Shown piece by piece: positions 46,440 through 56,191 of a stretch of 64,000 nt of DNA. Positions within the stretch are counted from its first letter, which is position 1, and every line of letters begins with the position of its first letter. The position numbers and the translations under genes were made by a program. Under the pieces are notes generated by a model that did not search any database, was not told the origin of the DNA, and worked only from the letters and a program-made list of their open reading frames with translations. The DNA is from Arachidicoccus sp. (GTDB lineage Bacteria; Bacteroidota; Bacteroidia; Chitinophagales; Chitinophagaceae): NCBI GenBank assembly GCA_028283605.1, contig JAPWKH010000014.1, forward strand, positions 186,001 through 250,000, given 5' to 3'.

Positions 46440-46679
46440 AGTGGTCTTCTTTTTTGTACGTTTTTTAATATGTTTTTTTGGATATAGAGGCGCAAGCATT
46501 TGCCCCGGTGATAGTTTGTGTTATTTACAGCAACAGCTTGTCCATAAACACGGACAGGCGTTTCTTGTCAGGAATAATATGGTGTAGTTTAATAGCATTC
46601 TATTAGTCTATCATTTTGGTAGGATAAAAGTATATTAATTATTTTATCTGACAAATTTTTTTCTGTTTATTTTCAAAAA

Positions 46680-47459
46680 TTATTTTTTGTAAAGGCTGGA
46701 GGAGATATATTCTATGAATCGTTTAGGCAATATTGAAGCGCTTTTTGCGGAAAATTTATTCGTAAAGCCGGGTATAATTTCTGCCTTGCCTTTAAGTAAT
46801 CCATCTATGGCAATTTTTGCAACTTCCTCAGGTTGCATTTCAAATTTTTCGGCGGCTTTTGCGATGGCCTGCATTCCTGCGCGTTCAATAAAGCCTGTGG
46901 CAACCGGGCCCGGAGAGCAGCAACTCACTATAATATTTTTTTTCTTTAATTCCAAGCGCAGGCTTCTTGTGAAAACCAATACAAAAGCTTTTGATGCAGC
47001 ATAAAGGCTTAACGTAGGTATTGCCTGATAAGCTGCCGTGCTGGCAATATTTAAAATGTAAGATGGTGTTTGTTGTCTCAAATGCGGAATAAATTTATAC
47101 GCAAGCGCTACAGGAATTTCTACATTTAACTGTAACATATTTTGCTGGTCGGCAAACGGCAAATCTTCAAAGTTTCCCCAAAGCCCGTAACCTGCATTAT
47201 TCACAAGCATATTTATTTGCCAATTATTTTGTAGAGTCCAATCGTATATTTTTTGTACTGCATTTTCTGAGGTAAGATCAATTGCTATAAACTCCGCATC
47301 TACACTGTATTTCGTACTTATATCTTTAGCTATTGTTGATAATTCATTTTCTTTTCGCGCAACTAAAAGTAAATTCCTACCGCGTTTCGCAAGCTCATAA
47401 GCAATGGCTTTTCCAATGCCGCCACTTGCTCCTGTAATTAATGCGTATTTATTATTCAT
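46680..47459 (-). CDS. Short-chain dehydrogenase/reductase (DltE-like)
   Basis: A classical SDR of 259 residues with the cofactor loop TGASGGIGKA near 8-17, NNAGYG near 87-92, the catalytic Ser in NIASTAAYQ and YAASKAF near 153-159. Arg in LLVARKENEL after strand 2 suggests NADP(H). It starts 3 bases after the stop of the upstream 514-aa gene, so the two are co-transcribed. The substrate is unknown. Confidence 0.9.
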   Translation of the reverse strand: MNNKYALITGASGGIGKAIAYELAKRGRNLLLVARKENELSTIAKDISTKYSVDAEFIAIDLTSENAVQKIYDWTLQNNWQINMLVNNAGYGLWGNFEDLPFADQQNMLQLNVEIPVALAYKFIPHLRQQTPSYILNIASTAAYQAIPTLSLYAASKAFVLVFTRSLRLELKKKNIIVSCCSPGPVATGFIERAGMQAIAKAAEKFEMQPEEVAKIAIDGLLKGKAEIIPGFTNKFSAKSASILPKRFIEYISSSLYKK

Positions 47460-47462
47460 AAG

Positions 47463-49007
47463 TTAGTGTTTGGTTTGCAAAAACCTTTCCCTTATCACTT
47501 CCTGCACAGGCACATTTCTTATTTTGCTTTCAAGCCAGCCTTTAATATCAAGATAAAGAAACGAACGTGTTTCCAGCGGATTATTTTCTAATTTTTCCAG
47601 CTCTGTTTTCAGTTTTTTAAATTCTGCCAAAACCTTTGCCGGCGACAGTTTGAACGATTTCTTTAAGAAAGAAAATATGGCTTCTTCCACTATGCTCAGG
47701 TTCTTCATTTTAGCCATGAACCGATACACAGATTTTAGCAGATATTCCAGCAAATCATAATTGCCCAGTTCATAATGCGCTATCAAATGAAGCAGTCGCG
47801 CATAACATTGCAAATCTGTTCTTAAATCAGATTTTTGATGAATGATTTTATGAAGATAATCAATCGCTTTTTCATTATCTCCGCTTCCGAAATACAGGCA
47901 TGCGATTTTGTAATAGAAAACAAGTACGCGGTGCATATCCAAATGCAATTTGTATTCCCTCAGTTTTTCTTCGATGTAAGGAACAATTTTTATTCCTTCG
48001 GAAAACCTTCCTTCCAAAAAATACTTATTTATTTTCGCGGTATATAAATACATAAACACCTGAACGCGAATGTTGGCGCTGCTTTCAGCCAGCTTCGTTT
48101 CGCTGAAGGCTTCAAACTGTTCTAATACTTCGTTGAATTTTTCAAAATTATTGGTATCAAAATGCGCGCTCAATAAGTTATGCAATCCCTTTATGTAAAG
48201 CACAGGTTCTACCTTTTGCATTGCCGGATTTTCCACAAAAACGTTTACCCATTTTTGTGTATAACGGTAATACATCGGCAAGTTTTGTAAAATAAAATTG
48301 TACCACGAATAAGCTTGGTACAAATACATTTTTTCATAAAAAGAGAGTTCCAATCCTTTTACATTCGGCAAGTTGGTTTTAAAGAAAAGTTCTATTGCAG
48401 TAATATCTTTCTCATCGCGAACATGCCCCAGGCGGATATACCATCCGTACAATTCCAATGCTAAATTGGACAATTTATTCTGCAATTCTATATGCCTGTT
48501 TGTATTGTCCACTTCTTCCGAAAGTAGCTCTGCTTTATCGCGCATGCTTCTCGTAATGTGCAACAGCTCAATTTTTTTCTCAAGTTCCAAAGCAAGCAAC
48601 AGGGAAGTATTTTGTTGATGAACGGCCGATATTTGCTTTATCCTTTCTATCGTTTTCAGGCTTTGCATATACAATCCTTTGCTGTAAAGAATACGTGCAT
48701 AAGCCATCCATTCGTTGATCTGCATTTCCACATTCTTATCATCATTCAGCATACGGAGCGATGCCAAAATTTGTTTATACAAATGCGCTTTCATATTAGA
48801 AAGCTGCTGCTTTTTGATAGACCTGTTTCTCTTCAGCAAAATTTCTTCATCATACTCATCCGCCTTATCAATCGCATCAAAAAGCTGCACTATTTTCAAA
48901 TCATCATCGCCCGACATGCGCTTAATAAAGAGCTTAAAATTTCTCTTTTCACTCTTTTCCAAAGATTTTATCAGTTGAAATAATTCGTCCGAACTCTTGT
49001 TGGGCAT
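47463..49007 (-). CDS. Conserved alpha-helical protein of unknown function
   Basis: A soluble 514-residue protein, very rich in helix-forming residues, beginning MPNKSSDELFQLIKSLEKSEK. The middle and end read like TPR-type helical pairs (KIACLYFGSGDNEKAIDYLHKII, LHLIAHYELGNYDLLEYLL). There is no signal or membrane segment. I recall similar proteins in other Bacteroidota but know no function. It forms a two-gene unit with the SDR and is divergent from the leu operon. Confidence 0.75.
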   Translation of the reverse strand: MPNKSSDELFQLIKSLEKSEKRNFKLFIKRMSGDDDLKIVQLFDAIDKADEYDEEILLKRNRSIKKQQLSNMKAHLYKQILASLRMLNDDKNVEMQINEWMAYARILYSKGLYMQSLKTIERIKQISAVHQQNTSLLLALELEKKIELLHITRSMRDKAELLSEEVDNTNRHIELQNKLSNLALELYGWYIRLGHVRDEKDITAIELFFKTNLPNVKGLELSFYEKMYLYQAYSWYNFILQNLPMYYRYTQKWVNVFVENPAMQKVEPVLYIKGLHNLLSAHFDTNNFEKFNEVLEQFEAFSETKLAESSANIRVQVFMYLYTAKINKYFLEGRFSEGIKIVPYIEEKLREYKLHLDMHRVLVFYYKIACLYFGSGDNEKAIDYLHKIIHQKSDLRTDLQCYARLLHLIAHYELGNYDLLEYLLKSVYRFMAKMKNLSIVEEAIFSFLKKSFKLSPAKVLAEFKKLKTELEKLENNPLETRSFLYLDIKGWLESKIRNVPVQEVIRERFLQTKH

Positions 49008-49096
49008 TGTAATTTAAATTTCTTGAAACTATTGCTGCTACTGCATTTCATACAAAACAATTGCCATTTACTGGCGTAAAACACCACCCTTTTTGA

Positions 49097-49128
49097 TTTG
49101 CATTACAACAATATGCAAGATACATTTG
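49097..49128 (+). promoter_or_regulatory. Promoter of the leu operon
   Basis: TTTG (49097-49100), a 20-base spacer and TACATTTG (49121-49128) match the Bacteroidota sigma-ABfr consensus exactly. Transcription should begin near 49135, giving a leader of about 285 bases before leuA that contains the GC-rich element. Confidence 0.72.
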
Positions 49129-49234
49129 AAAGAATAAATAAAACACTCAAATATACTCACAATTGTTTGTATTAATTTAGTGTATTTAAATATCCGCATT
49201 TCAATGAACGATTCATATGTTTCTTTTCTCTTTT

Positions 49235-49343
49235 GGACGCGTCCCTCCGGGTCGGGCTATTCAGGGCTGCGCTTCGCTACGGCGCTCCGTTACACTTCGC
49301 GCTGCTCCTTCGTCGCACCCTTACTATCCCTCGCGCGCTGCCG
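49235..49343 (-). repeat. GC-rich extragenic repeat element in the leuA leader
   Basis: About 110 bases of strongly GC-rich sequence stand out from the AT-rich surroundings. They begin with the palindrome GGACGCGTCC and include many short complementary blocks (GCGCTTCGC, CGCGCGCTG). Read on the minus strand it has the form AGGGATAG ... AGCCCGACCCGGAGGGACGCG, which I recall as a widespread Bacteroidota extragenic repeat. The 76-aa ORF at 49180-49410 simply reads through it and is not a gene. Confidence 0.55.
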
Positions 49344-49420
49344 CAATGCTAAGTTCATTAAATATATTATACATTATCCAACAATGAAGTTTTCACCATT
49401 CATTTATTAACTTATACAAT

Positions 49421-50599
49421 ATGTCAGAAGAAAAAATTTATATTTTCGATACTACACTCCGCGATGGCGAACAAGTTCCGGGCTGTAAACTTAATCCAGA
49501 TGAAAAAGTAAAGCTCGCCATTAAGCTCGAAGAGCTTGGCGTAGATATTATCGAAGCAGGATTTCCGATCTCAAGTCCCGGCGATTTTCAATCCGTCGAA
49601 GAAATTTCCAAAGTCGTCAAAAACGCTACTGTTTGCGGACTCACGCGCGCAGTTCCAAAAGACATTGAAGTAGCTGCCGAAGCATTAAAAAAAGCCGTTC
49701 GCCCGCGCATTCATACAGGCATTGGCGCGAGCGACAATCATATTAAATACAAGTTCAATACCACGCGCGAAAACATTATTGAACGCGCAATTGCAGCCGT
49801 AAAATTTGCACGCAACTTTGTTCCCGATGTAGAATTTTATGCGGAAGATGCAGGACGTGCAGATTTAGTTTTTTTGGCACAACTCATCGAAGCCGTAATT
49901 GCCGCAGGCGCAACAGTTGTGAATATTCCTGATACTACAGGTTTTTGTTTGCCGCATCAATACGGAGATAAAATTGCTTATTTAGTAAATAATGTAAAAG
50001 ACATCGACAAAGCCATCATCTCTTGTCATTGTCATAACGATTTGGGCTTGGCAACCGCAAACTCGCTCTCAGGTGCAATTGCAGGTGCAAGACAGATTGA
50101 ATGTACCATCAACGGATTGGGCGAACGCGCAGGAAACACTTCTCTGGAAGAAGTTGCAATGGCAATTAAGAAACATCCGGAAATTGGTTTTAACACAAGC
50201 ATCGATTCTACAAAATTACTTTCATTAAGCAAGCTGGTTTCCGACACAATGCGTATGCCTGTACAACCGAATAAAGCGATTGTTGGCGATAATGCTTTTT
50301 CGCACTCATCCGGCATTCATCAGGATGGATTTTTGAAAGAAGCAACCACTTACGAAATCATCGATCCAATAGAAGTTGGCGCAGATATTTCCAAAATTGT
50401 TTTAACTGCCCGCAGCGGAAGAAGCGCACTGGCATTTCGTTTCCGCAAATTAGGATTTGATTTTACAAGAGATGAAGTAGACGAATTATACGCGCGTTTC
50501 CTTGAAGTAGCTGATGCGAAAAAAGAAGTAGGCGATGAAGATTTGCAGGAGCTTGCGGGAATATTCAATAAGCAATATTCAACAGACAATATTCAATAA
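49421..50599 (+). CDS. leuA: 2-isopropylmalate synthase, short form
   Basis: First committed step of leucine synthesis: acetyl-CoA plus 2-oxoisovalerate gives 2-isopropylmalate. The 392 residues cover the HMGL-like TIM barrel ([12 protein letters not shown] near 10-21, metal-binding SCHCHNDLG near 202-210, [10 protein letters not shown]) and part of the linker ([15 protein letters not shown]). The C-terminal LeuA dimer domain that binds leucine in the 500-residue forms is absent, so feedback inhibition by leucine through that domain is not possible. Homocitrate or citramalate synthase are alternatives, but the leuCDB context decides. Its TAA overlaps the ATG of the next gene (TAATG). Confidence 0.92.
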   Translation: MSEEKIYIFDTTLRDGEQVPGCKLNPDEKVKLAIKLEELGVDIIEAGFPISSPGDFQSVEEISKVVKNATVCGLTRAVPKDIEVAAEALKKAVRPRIHTGIGASDNHIKYKFNTTRENIIERAIAAVKFARNFVPDVEFYAEDAGRADLVFLAQLIEAVIAAGATVVNIPDTTGFCLPHQYGDKIAYLVNNVKDIDKAIISCHCHNDLGLATANSLSGAIAGARQIECTINGLGERAGNTSLEEVAMAIKKHPEIGFNTSIDSTKLLSLSKLVSDTMRMPVQPNKAIVGDNAFSHSSGIHQDGFLKEATTYEIIDPIEVGADISKIVLTARSGRSALAFRFRKLGFDFTRDEVDELYARFLEVADAKKEVGDEDLQELAGIFNKQYSTDNIQ

Positions 50600-50994
50600 T
50601 GAACGAGCGTGTTTTTGATTTAGAAGATAGATTAATAGATTTTGCATCAAGGATAATTGATATTGTCGAAGCATTGCCAAACACGCGGGCAGGAATCTAT
50701 ATCGCAAATCAATTAGTGCGTTGCGGGCTTGCTCCGGCTTTGCTTTACGGCGAAGCGCAGGCAGCTGAATCAAGAGATGATTTTATTCATAAAATGAAAA
50801 TCGCTTTAAAAGAATTAAAAGAAACAAGAGTTTGTTTAAAATTAATTTTAAGAAAAGAGATGATTAAACCTATCACAAGACCAAGTGAAGTGATGAAAGA
50901 AAATGAAGAATTAATCGCTATCAGCTCAAAAAGCATTAATACGGCAAGACAAAATATTATAAAGTCAAAAAAAAGAGAACTCTCAATAAAATGA
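50599..50994 (+). CDS. Four-helix-bundle protein (23S rRNA IVS-type)
   Basis: A 131-residue all-helical protein of the S23/IVS family (TIGR02436): LIDFASRIIDIVEALPNTRAG, IANQLVRCGLAPALLYGEAQAAES and DDFIHKMKIALKELKETRVCLKLI match the family pattern. The members were first found encoded in intervening sequences of 23S rRNA but are mostly free-standing in Bacteroidota, with unknown function. It is translationally coupled to leuA by a TAATG overlap, an unexpected place in an amino-acid operon. Confidence 0.82.
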   Translation: MNERVFDLEDRLIDFASRIIDIVEALPNTRAGIYIANQLVRCGLAPALLYGEAQAAESRDDFIHKMKIALKELKETRVCLKLILRKEMIKPITRPSEVMKENEELIAISSKSINTARQNIIKSKKRELSIK

Positions 50995-51040
50995 ATATTG
51001 AATATTTATTATTGAGTATTTTTTATTTAAAAAAAGTGAT

Positions 51041-52438
51041 ATGGCAAAAACATTATTCGACAAAATTTGGGAAAAGCATATTGTAAAAGAAATCGAAGGT
51101 GGTCCTTCGGTCTTGTATATTGATACGCACTTTATTCATGAAGTTACAAGTCCGCAAGCGTTCAAAGGTCTGGAAAAGCGTGGTCTGCCTTTGTTTCGAC
51201 CAAAACAAATCGTAGCAACCGCCGATCACAATGTTCCTACATTGCATCAGGAATTACCGATTAAAGAAGAACTTTCAAGAATACAAGTGCAAACATTGAA
51301 AGATAATTGCGAAAAATTCGGCGTTGAATTATACGGTTTGGGACATCCATATCAAGGCATCGTTCATGTGATTGGTCCCGAACTCGGTGTTACACAACCG
51401 GGCAGCACGTATGTTTGCGGCGATAGCCACACATCAACGCATGGCGCATTTGGAAGCATTGCATTCGGCATTGGAACAAGCGAAGTGGAAATGGTAATGG
51501 CAACGCAATGCTTGCTGCAAAGCCATCCGAAATTGATGCGTATAAGCGTTGATGGGGAATTGCATAAAGGCGTTACATCAAAAGACATTGTTTTATATGT
51601 TATAGCACAAATTTCTGCAAGCGGCGCAACAGGTTATGCCGTTGAGTTTGCGGGTTCTGCCATTCGTTCGTTGAGCATGGAAGCTCGTATGACGATTTGC
51701 AACATGAGCATCGAAATGGGCGCACGTTGCGGAATGATTGCACCCGATGAAATTACTTTTGATTATATCAAAGGTCGTGAGTTTGCACCCAAAGGCGAAG
51801 AATGGGAAAAGAAATTAGCGTTTTGGAAAACATTGTATTCCGATGATGAAGCAACATTCGATAAAGAGTATCATTTCAAAGCAGAGGACATCGAACCGAT
51901 GATTACTTACGGAACGAATCCGGGAATGGGCATCGGCGTAAGCGGACAAGTGCCGGAGTTTTCCACTATTGATGAACGCGATAAGCCTTCATTTGAAAAG
52001 TCCATTCATTACATGGGGTTGCATGCAGGCGAAAAAATCAAAGGACATAAAGTTGATTATGTATTTATCGGAAGCTGTACCAATAGCCGTATTGAGGATT
52101 TAAGACAAGTTGCGGCATTTGTAAAAGGCAAGAAGAAATCAGACGATGTTACCGTTTGGATTGTTCCGGGCAGCAAGCAAGTGGAAGCGCAGGCAAAAGA
52201 AGAAGGTATTGATAAAATATTTGAAGAAGCAGGCTTTCAATTGCGTCAACCTGGTTGTAGTGCATGTTTGGGCATGAATGAAGATAAAATTCCGGCAGGA
52301 AAATATTGCATTTCTACATCCAACAGAAACTTTGAAGGAAGACAAGGGCCAAACGCAAGAACCATGCTCGCAAGTCCGCTTACAGCCGCAGCCGCAGCAA
52401 TTACAGGTGTTATAAGCGATGTGAGGGAACTCTTTTGA
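51041..52438 (+). CDS. leuC: 3-isopropylmalate dehydratase, large subunit
   Basis: Aconitase-family [4Fe-4S] enzyme that isomerises 2- to 3-isopropylmalate with LeuD. 465 residues, the normal size. The cluster cysteines lie in [14 protein letters not shown] (near 345) and [10 protein letters not shown] (near 405-414), and the substrate region [15 protein letters not shown] near 125-139 is intact. It lies 46 bases after the four-helix-bundle gene in the leu operon. Confidence 0.97.
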   Translation: MAKTLFDKIWEKHIVKEIEGGPSVLYIDTHFIHEVTSPQAFKGLEKRGLPLFRPKQIVATADHNVPTLHQELPIKEELSRIQVQTLKDNCEKFGVELYGLGHPYQGIVHVIGPELGVTQPGSTYVCGDSHTSTHGAFGSIAFGIGTSEVEMVMATQCLLQSHPKLMRISVDGELHKGVTSKDIVLYVIAQISASGATGYAVEFAGSAIRSLSMEARMTICNMSIEMGARCGMIAPDEITFDYIKGREFAPKGEEWEKKLAFWKTLYSDDEATFDKEYHFKAEDIEPMITYGTNPGMGIGVSGQVPEFSTIDERDKPSFEKSIHYMGLHAGEKIKGHKVDYVFIGSCTNSRIEDLRQVAAFVKGKKKSDDVTVWIVPGSKQVEAQAKEEGIDKIFEEAGFQLRQPGCSACLGMNEDKIPAGKYCISTSNRNFEGRQGPNARTMLASPLTAAAAAITGVISDVRELF

Positions 52439-52483
52439 TTTATGATTTTGGATTTATGATTTGTGATTTAATCAAACGATGTC

Positions 52484-52763
52484 GTGGATAAAATAGAATT
52501 GCAAAAACGAACACAAGCGTTTCAGATTAATGTACAGAACATTGCCAAGAGCAAAATCAACAGACGATTTTATTAATAAAGTTGCGATAATTATTGAAGA
52601 AGCAGATGAATCGTTGTATTGTTTAGAAATTATTCACGAAGTAAAATTGATTGATAAAAATTCAATGATTAAAAATTTAATAAAGGAAGCAAATGAACTT
52701 ACGGCAATTTTTGTAGCAATCAGTAAAACCACAAAAGCAAAAAAAGCAAATCATAATTCATAA
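52484..52763 (+). pseudogene. Second four-helix-bundle (IVS-type) gene, internally deleted
   Basis: A GTG at 52484 opens DKIELQKRTQAFQI, the usual start of this family. The central helix pair is then missing and the reading resumes one frame over as YRTLPRAKSTDDFINKVAIIIEEADESLYCLE and LIKEANELTAIFVAI, the usual end. The track shows only this second part (52530-52763, 77 aa). About 40 residues and the frame are lost at about 52525. It is a decayed paralogue of the gene at 50599-50994; a functional short product is unlikely. Confidence 0.7.
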
Positions 52764-52777
52764 TTCACAAATTATAA

Positions 52778-53452
52778 ATGAATAAGATAGCACAATCATT
52801 CGATGCAGTATCTGAAAAATACGATAAGCAAAGACCTTTACTCATTCCTTGCTTTGACGATTTCTATGGTATCGCATTGGAATTATCCAATGAAGCAAAG
52901 GATGTAAAAAACATTTTAGACATTGGTGCGGGCACAGGATTGATGAGCGCTTTCTTCGCAGAGAAATATCCCGATGCCGAAATTACGCTTGTAGATTTTT
53001 CAGAAGATATGTTGAATAAAGCAAAAGACAGGTTTAAAGGAAATGATAAGATTCATTACCTGCAAGCAGATTTTTCAACTGTAGAATTTGAAGATAATCA
53101 TTATGATTTAGTCGTTTCAGGTTTGGCAATTCATCACTTAAAACACAACTTGAAGAAGCTGTTGTTCGAAAAAATTTATTATGCGTTAAAAATAAACGGA
53201 ATCTTCATCAACGCAGACCAAGTGAAAGGAGCAACAGAATTTGCTGAAAGAATTTATACAGAAAAATGGCGCAATCATGTATTGAACGCACCGTTGAGTG
53301 AAGAAGATAAACAGAATACTTTTAAAAGAGTATCGCTCGATATTATGGCGCCGTTGAAAACACAATTAGATTGGCTAAGGGGAGCTGGTTTTCTTGAGGC
53401 AAATTGTTTTTATCAATATTTCAACTTTGTGGTTTTTGCCGCAAAAAAATAA
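52778..53452 (+). CDS. Class I SAM-dependent methyltransferase
   Basis: A soluble 224-residue Rossmann methyltransferase. Motif I is ILDIGAGTGLMSAFFAEKYP (near 45-64), the acidic ribose-binding position is in ITLVDFSEDML, and motif IV lies at DLVVSGLAIHHL. It has the general UbiE/BioC-like layout, but the substrate is not predictable. It lies between leuC and leuD in the operon with no obvious role in leucine synthesis. Confidence 0.87.
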   Translation: MNKIAQSFDAVSEKYDKQRPLLIPCFDDFYGIALELSNEAKDVKNILDIGAGTGLMSAFFAEKYPDAEITLVDFSEDMLNKAKDRFKGNDKIHYLQADFSTVEFEDNHYDLVVSGLAIHHLKHNLKKLLFEKIYYALKINGIFINADQVKGATEFAERIYTEKWRNHVLNAPLSEEDKQNTFKRVSLDIMAPLKTQLDWLRGAGFLEANCFYQYFNFVVFAAKK

Positions 53453-53519
53453 TAAAAGTTAAGTTTTAGGTTATAAGTGGATTTTTTAAAATCAGACATT
53501 ATATAAATAATAAACTATT

Positions 53520-54170
53520 ATGGGCATTATAGTAAATCTCGAAGAAGATAAAAAGAAAGCAGGCGCGGCAAAGTTTCAGTCCGAAAGAAAAATTATTCAG
53601 TCAGCGGCAGTTCCTATTGAACTGGAAAATATCGATACAGACCAAATTATTCCTGCGCGTTTTCTGAAAGCTACTACACGCGAAGGTTTTGGAAAAAATT
53701 TGTTTCGTGACTGGCGTTACGAAAACGATGATGAAACAAAACCTGTGAAAGATTTTGCATTGAACAATAAAATTTATTCAGGCAAAATTCTTGTTGCTGG
53801 AAAAAATTTCGGTTGCGGTTCTTCACGCGAACATGCTGCTTGGGCAATTAAAGATTACGGCTTCGATGCAGTCGTTTCGAGCTTTTTCGCAGACATCTTT
53901 AAAAACAATGCATTAAATAATTTCTTGTTGCCTGTGCAAGTGAGCGAAGATTTTTTACAAAAATTATTCGACGCTATTCATAAAGACACAAACGCAGCCA
54001 TTGAAATCAATCTTGAAGAGCAATACATCAAAATCGTTGCTACAGGCGATCAGGAAAGTTTTGATATTAATCAGTACAAAAAGACTTGTTTGTTGAATGG
54101 CTTTGATGATATTGATTACTTGCTGAATATGCGTGAAGAAATAGAAGCATTTGAAAAAAATAAAGTCTAA
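53520..54170 (+). CDS. leuD: 3-isopropylmalate dehydratase, small subunit
   Basis: Partner of LeuC in the isomerase. The swivel domain is recognised by [22 protein letters not shown] (near 36-57) and by the substrate loop [17 protein letters not shown] (near 95-111). At 216 residues it is slightly long because of about 15 extra N-terminal residues. Its stop overlaps the start of the next gene (TAATG), indicating translational coupling. Confidence 0.96.
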   Translation: MGIIVNLEEDKKKAGAAKFQSERKIIQSAAVPIELENIDTDQIIPARFLKATTREGFGKNLFRDWRYENDDETKPVKDFALNNKIYSGKILVAGKNFGCGSSREHAAWAIKDYGFDAVVSSFFADIFKNNALNNFLLPVQVSEDFLQKLFDAIHKDTNAAIEINLEEQYIKIVATGDQESFDINQYKKTCLLNGFDDIDYLLNMREEIEAFEKNKV

Positions 54171-54718
54171 TGAAATTAGTATATATCATTCATGGATACA
54201 AAGCTTCCGCAGATCATCATTGGTTTGGCTGGCTAAAAAATGAATTGGGAAAAAGAAATATTACTGCAATTATTCTTTCTATGCCCAATTCTGAAAATCC
54301 TTTGAAAGATGAGTGGGTAAGTTATTTGCAAAAAAACATTATTATAGGTAGAAACACTTTTATTGTTGCGCACAGTTTGGGCTGCATAGCTACTTTATTA
54401 TTTATAAATAAAACAAATGCTAAGATTGGCGGTTTTATTGGAGTATCAGGTTTTGATGAGAAACTGAAAGGTATGCCTGATCTTGATAATTTTATTGACA
54501 ATGATATAGTTTATGAAAAAATCATTGCCAACGTTTCGAAACGTATTGTATTTGCTTCTCCTGAAGATTACATTGTTCCATTTCAACTTTCAGAAAAGTT
54601 GGCTAAGGATATAAAAGCACCGCTAATCAGCGTTCCCAATGCAGGACATTTTATGGCAGATGATGGGTATGTGTCTTTTCCTGAATTATTAAAAGAAATT
54701 AAAAAAATAATAGAGTAA
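54170..54718 (+). CDS. RBBP9/YdeN-family serine hydrolase
   Basis: A small alpha/beta hydrolase of 182 residues. It begins with IIHGYKASADHHWFGWLK, the family hallmark; the nucleophile is in VAHSLGCIA (near 66-74), the acid in ASPEDYIVP and the His in PNAGHFMADDG near 160. The physiological substrate of this family is not established. It is coupled to leuD by a one-base overlap but has no known part in leucine synthesis. Confidence 0.87.
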   Translation: MKLVYIIHGYKASADHHWFGWLKNELGKRNITAIILSMPNSENPLKDEWVSYLQKNIIIGRNTFIVAHSLGCIATLLFINKTNAKIGGFIGVSGFDEKLKGMPDLDNFIDNDIVYEKIIANVSKRIVFASPEDYIVPFQLSEKLAKDIKAPLISVPNAGHFMADDGYVSFPELLKEIKKIIE

Positions 54719-54723
54719 TAATA

Positions 54724-56190
54724 GTGCAAATAATAGCCAATTATATCACCGTAAAGCAAAATAATTTTGAAATAAAGGATATATTATTTTCTTTAAAAGA
54801 TAATGAAAACCTTGTAATTACAGGCCCATCGGGAAGTGGCAAAACTTCTCTTGCAAAGGCTTTTTGTGGTCAATTATTTATTACAGGTGATTTAAAAATT
54901 GTATATAATAAAGAAAATAATTTACTTGCGAAAGCCGTGTATGTTGAGCAACGCTATTCTATAAAAAATAGAAGTAATACAATTGATGGTTATTACCAGC
55001 AACGATATAATAGTTCTGACAATGAAGACAGTTATACGGTTTTGGAAGAATTGAAATTTATATTGGATGATGAACAAAGAGTAGATTTTTTGCTAAATGA
55101 ATTATCCATTGCTTATTTGAAAAACAAGCCATTACTTCAATTATCAAGCGGGGAACACAAACGTTTCCAATTAATCAAGGCTCTGCTGAACCCGGCACAA
55201 TTGATGATTTTGGATGAACCGTTTATAGGGTTAGATGTTGCAAGTAGAAAAAAACTAAACGATATTTTAAGTAACGTTTCTGAAAAGGGAACGAAATTTA
55301 TTATTATTGCGGGTGCACATCATCATTTTCCCGATTGCGTTACACATGTTTTGGAATTGGAAAATGGCAGGCAAAAAACTTTTATCAAGAAAGAAAATTT
55401 TGTTGCCACGCATCAGGCCGCCACATATTTCTTTGATAGTTCATCTTTGCCTCTGCAACACAATAATTGGAATTTTGAGAATGCAATTTTAATAAAAAAT
55501 GCTACGGTAAAATATGGTGAAAGAACAATCTTAAATAATATTAACTGGCAGGTAAAGAGAGGAGAGCGTTGGTTGTTGAAAGGCAAAAATGGCGCGGGCA
55601 AATCAACTCTAATGAGTTTGGTTTCCGGCGATAATCCGCAGGCTTATGCGAATGAAATTTATTTGTTCGATAAACGTAGAGGTTCGGGCGAAAGCATTTG
55701 GGATATTAAGAAAAATATTGGTTTTGTTTCACCTGAGTTATATGCATTTTTCGACAAGAACATTTCTTGTTTCGATACGGTGGCATCAGGCTATTTTGAT
55801 ACCATAGGCTTGTATAAAAAATTGTCGCAGGAGCAGATCAATCATATCAACGATTGGATGAAAGCCTTGAACGTAGCGGATTTGGCGCAAAAACGTTTAG
55901 CAAATGTTTCTTCGGGAATGCAACGCTTATTTTTATTAATCCGTGCCTTTATCAAAAATCCGCCGCTCTTGATTTTCGACGAACCTTGTCAGGGGTTGGA
56001 CGAATTTCAAACAGAAGCATTTGTGAAATTGGTAGATGATATTTGTGAACGGACAGATACGAGCGTTGTGTACATCAGTCATTATGAAAATGAAATTCCA
56101 AATTGTGTAACACAGGTTTTGGAATTAGAAAATGGGAATCAAAAAATTTATTTTTTCAATAAAAAACATTCAACACAATTAACTCAATAA
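54724..56190 (+). CDS. Double ABC ATPase, ModF-like
   Basis: The protein has 488 residues and starts at GTG 54724, 5 bases after the previous stop. It has two complete ATPase domains and no membrane segment. Walker A motifs are GPSGSGKTS (near 36) and GKNGAGKST (near 289), signature motifs LSSGEHKRFQ and VSSGMQRLFL, Walker B motifs LMILDEPFIGLD and LLIFDEPCQGLD. The layout matches ModF/PhrA (linked to molybdate or photorepair in E. coli, true role unclear). The ABC-F type is less likely since no long linker is present. It ends one base before leuB. Confidence 0.85.
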   Translation: MQIIANYITVKQNNFEIKDILFSLKDNENLVITGPSGSGKTSLAKAFCGQLFITGDLKIVYNKENNLLAKAVYVEQRYSIKNRSNTIDGYYQQRYNSSDNEDSYTVLEELKFILDDEQRVDFLLNELSIAYLKNKPLLQLSSGEHKRFQLIKALLNPAQLMILDEPFIGLDVASRKKLNDILSNVSEKGTKFIIIAGAHHHFPDCVTHVLELENGRQKTFIKKENFVATHQAATYFFDSSSLPLQHNNWNFENAILIKNATVKYGERTILNNINWQVKRGERWLLKGKNGAGKSTLMSLVSGDNPQAYANEIYLFDKRRGSGESIWDIKKNIGFVSPELYAFFDKNISCFDTVASGYFDTIGLYKKLSQEQINHINDWMKALNVADLAQKRLANVSSGMQRLFLLIRAFIKNPPLLIFDEPCQGLDEFQTEAFVKLVDDICERTDTSVVYISHYENEIPNCVTQVLELENGNQKIYFFNKKHSTQLTQ

Positions 56191-56191
56191 A

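Noticed and set aside
49180-49410. ORF of 76 aa upstream of leuA as a gene or leu leader peptide
   Set aside because: It reads through the GC-rich repeat, is not enriched in leucine as a leader would be, is followed by no terminator/antiterminator pair, and has the Arg/Ser-rich look of spurious ORFs in such repeats.
54724-56190. ABC-F ribosome protection factor
   Set aside because: Two ATPase domains in one chain fit, but the long charged linker between them typical of ABC-F is missing and the layout is closer to ModF.
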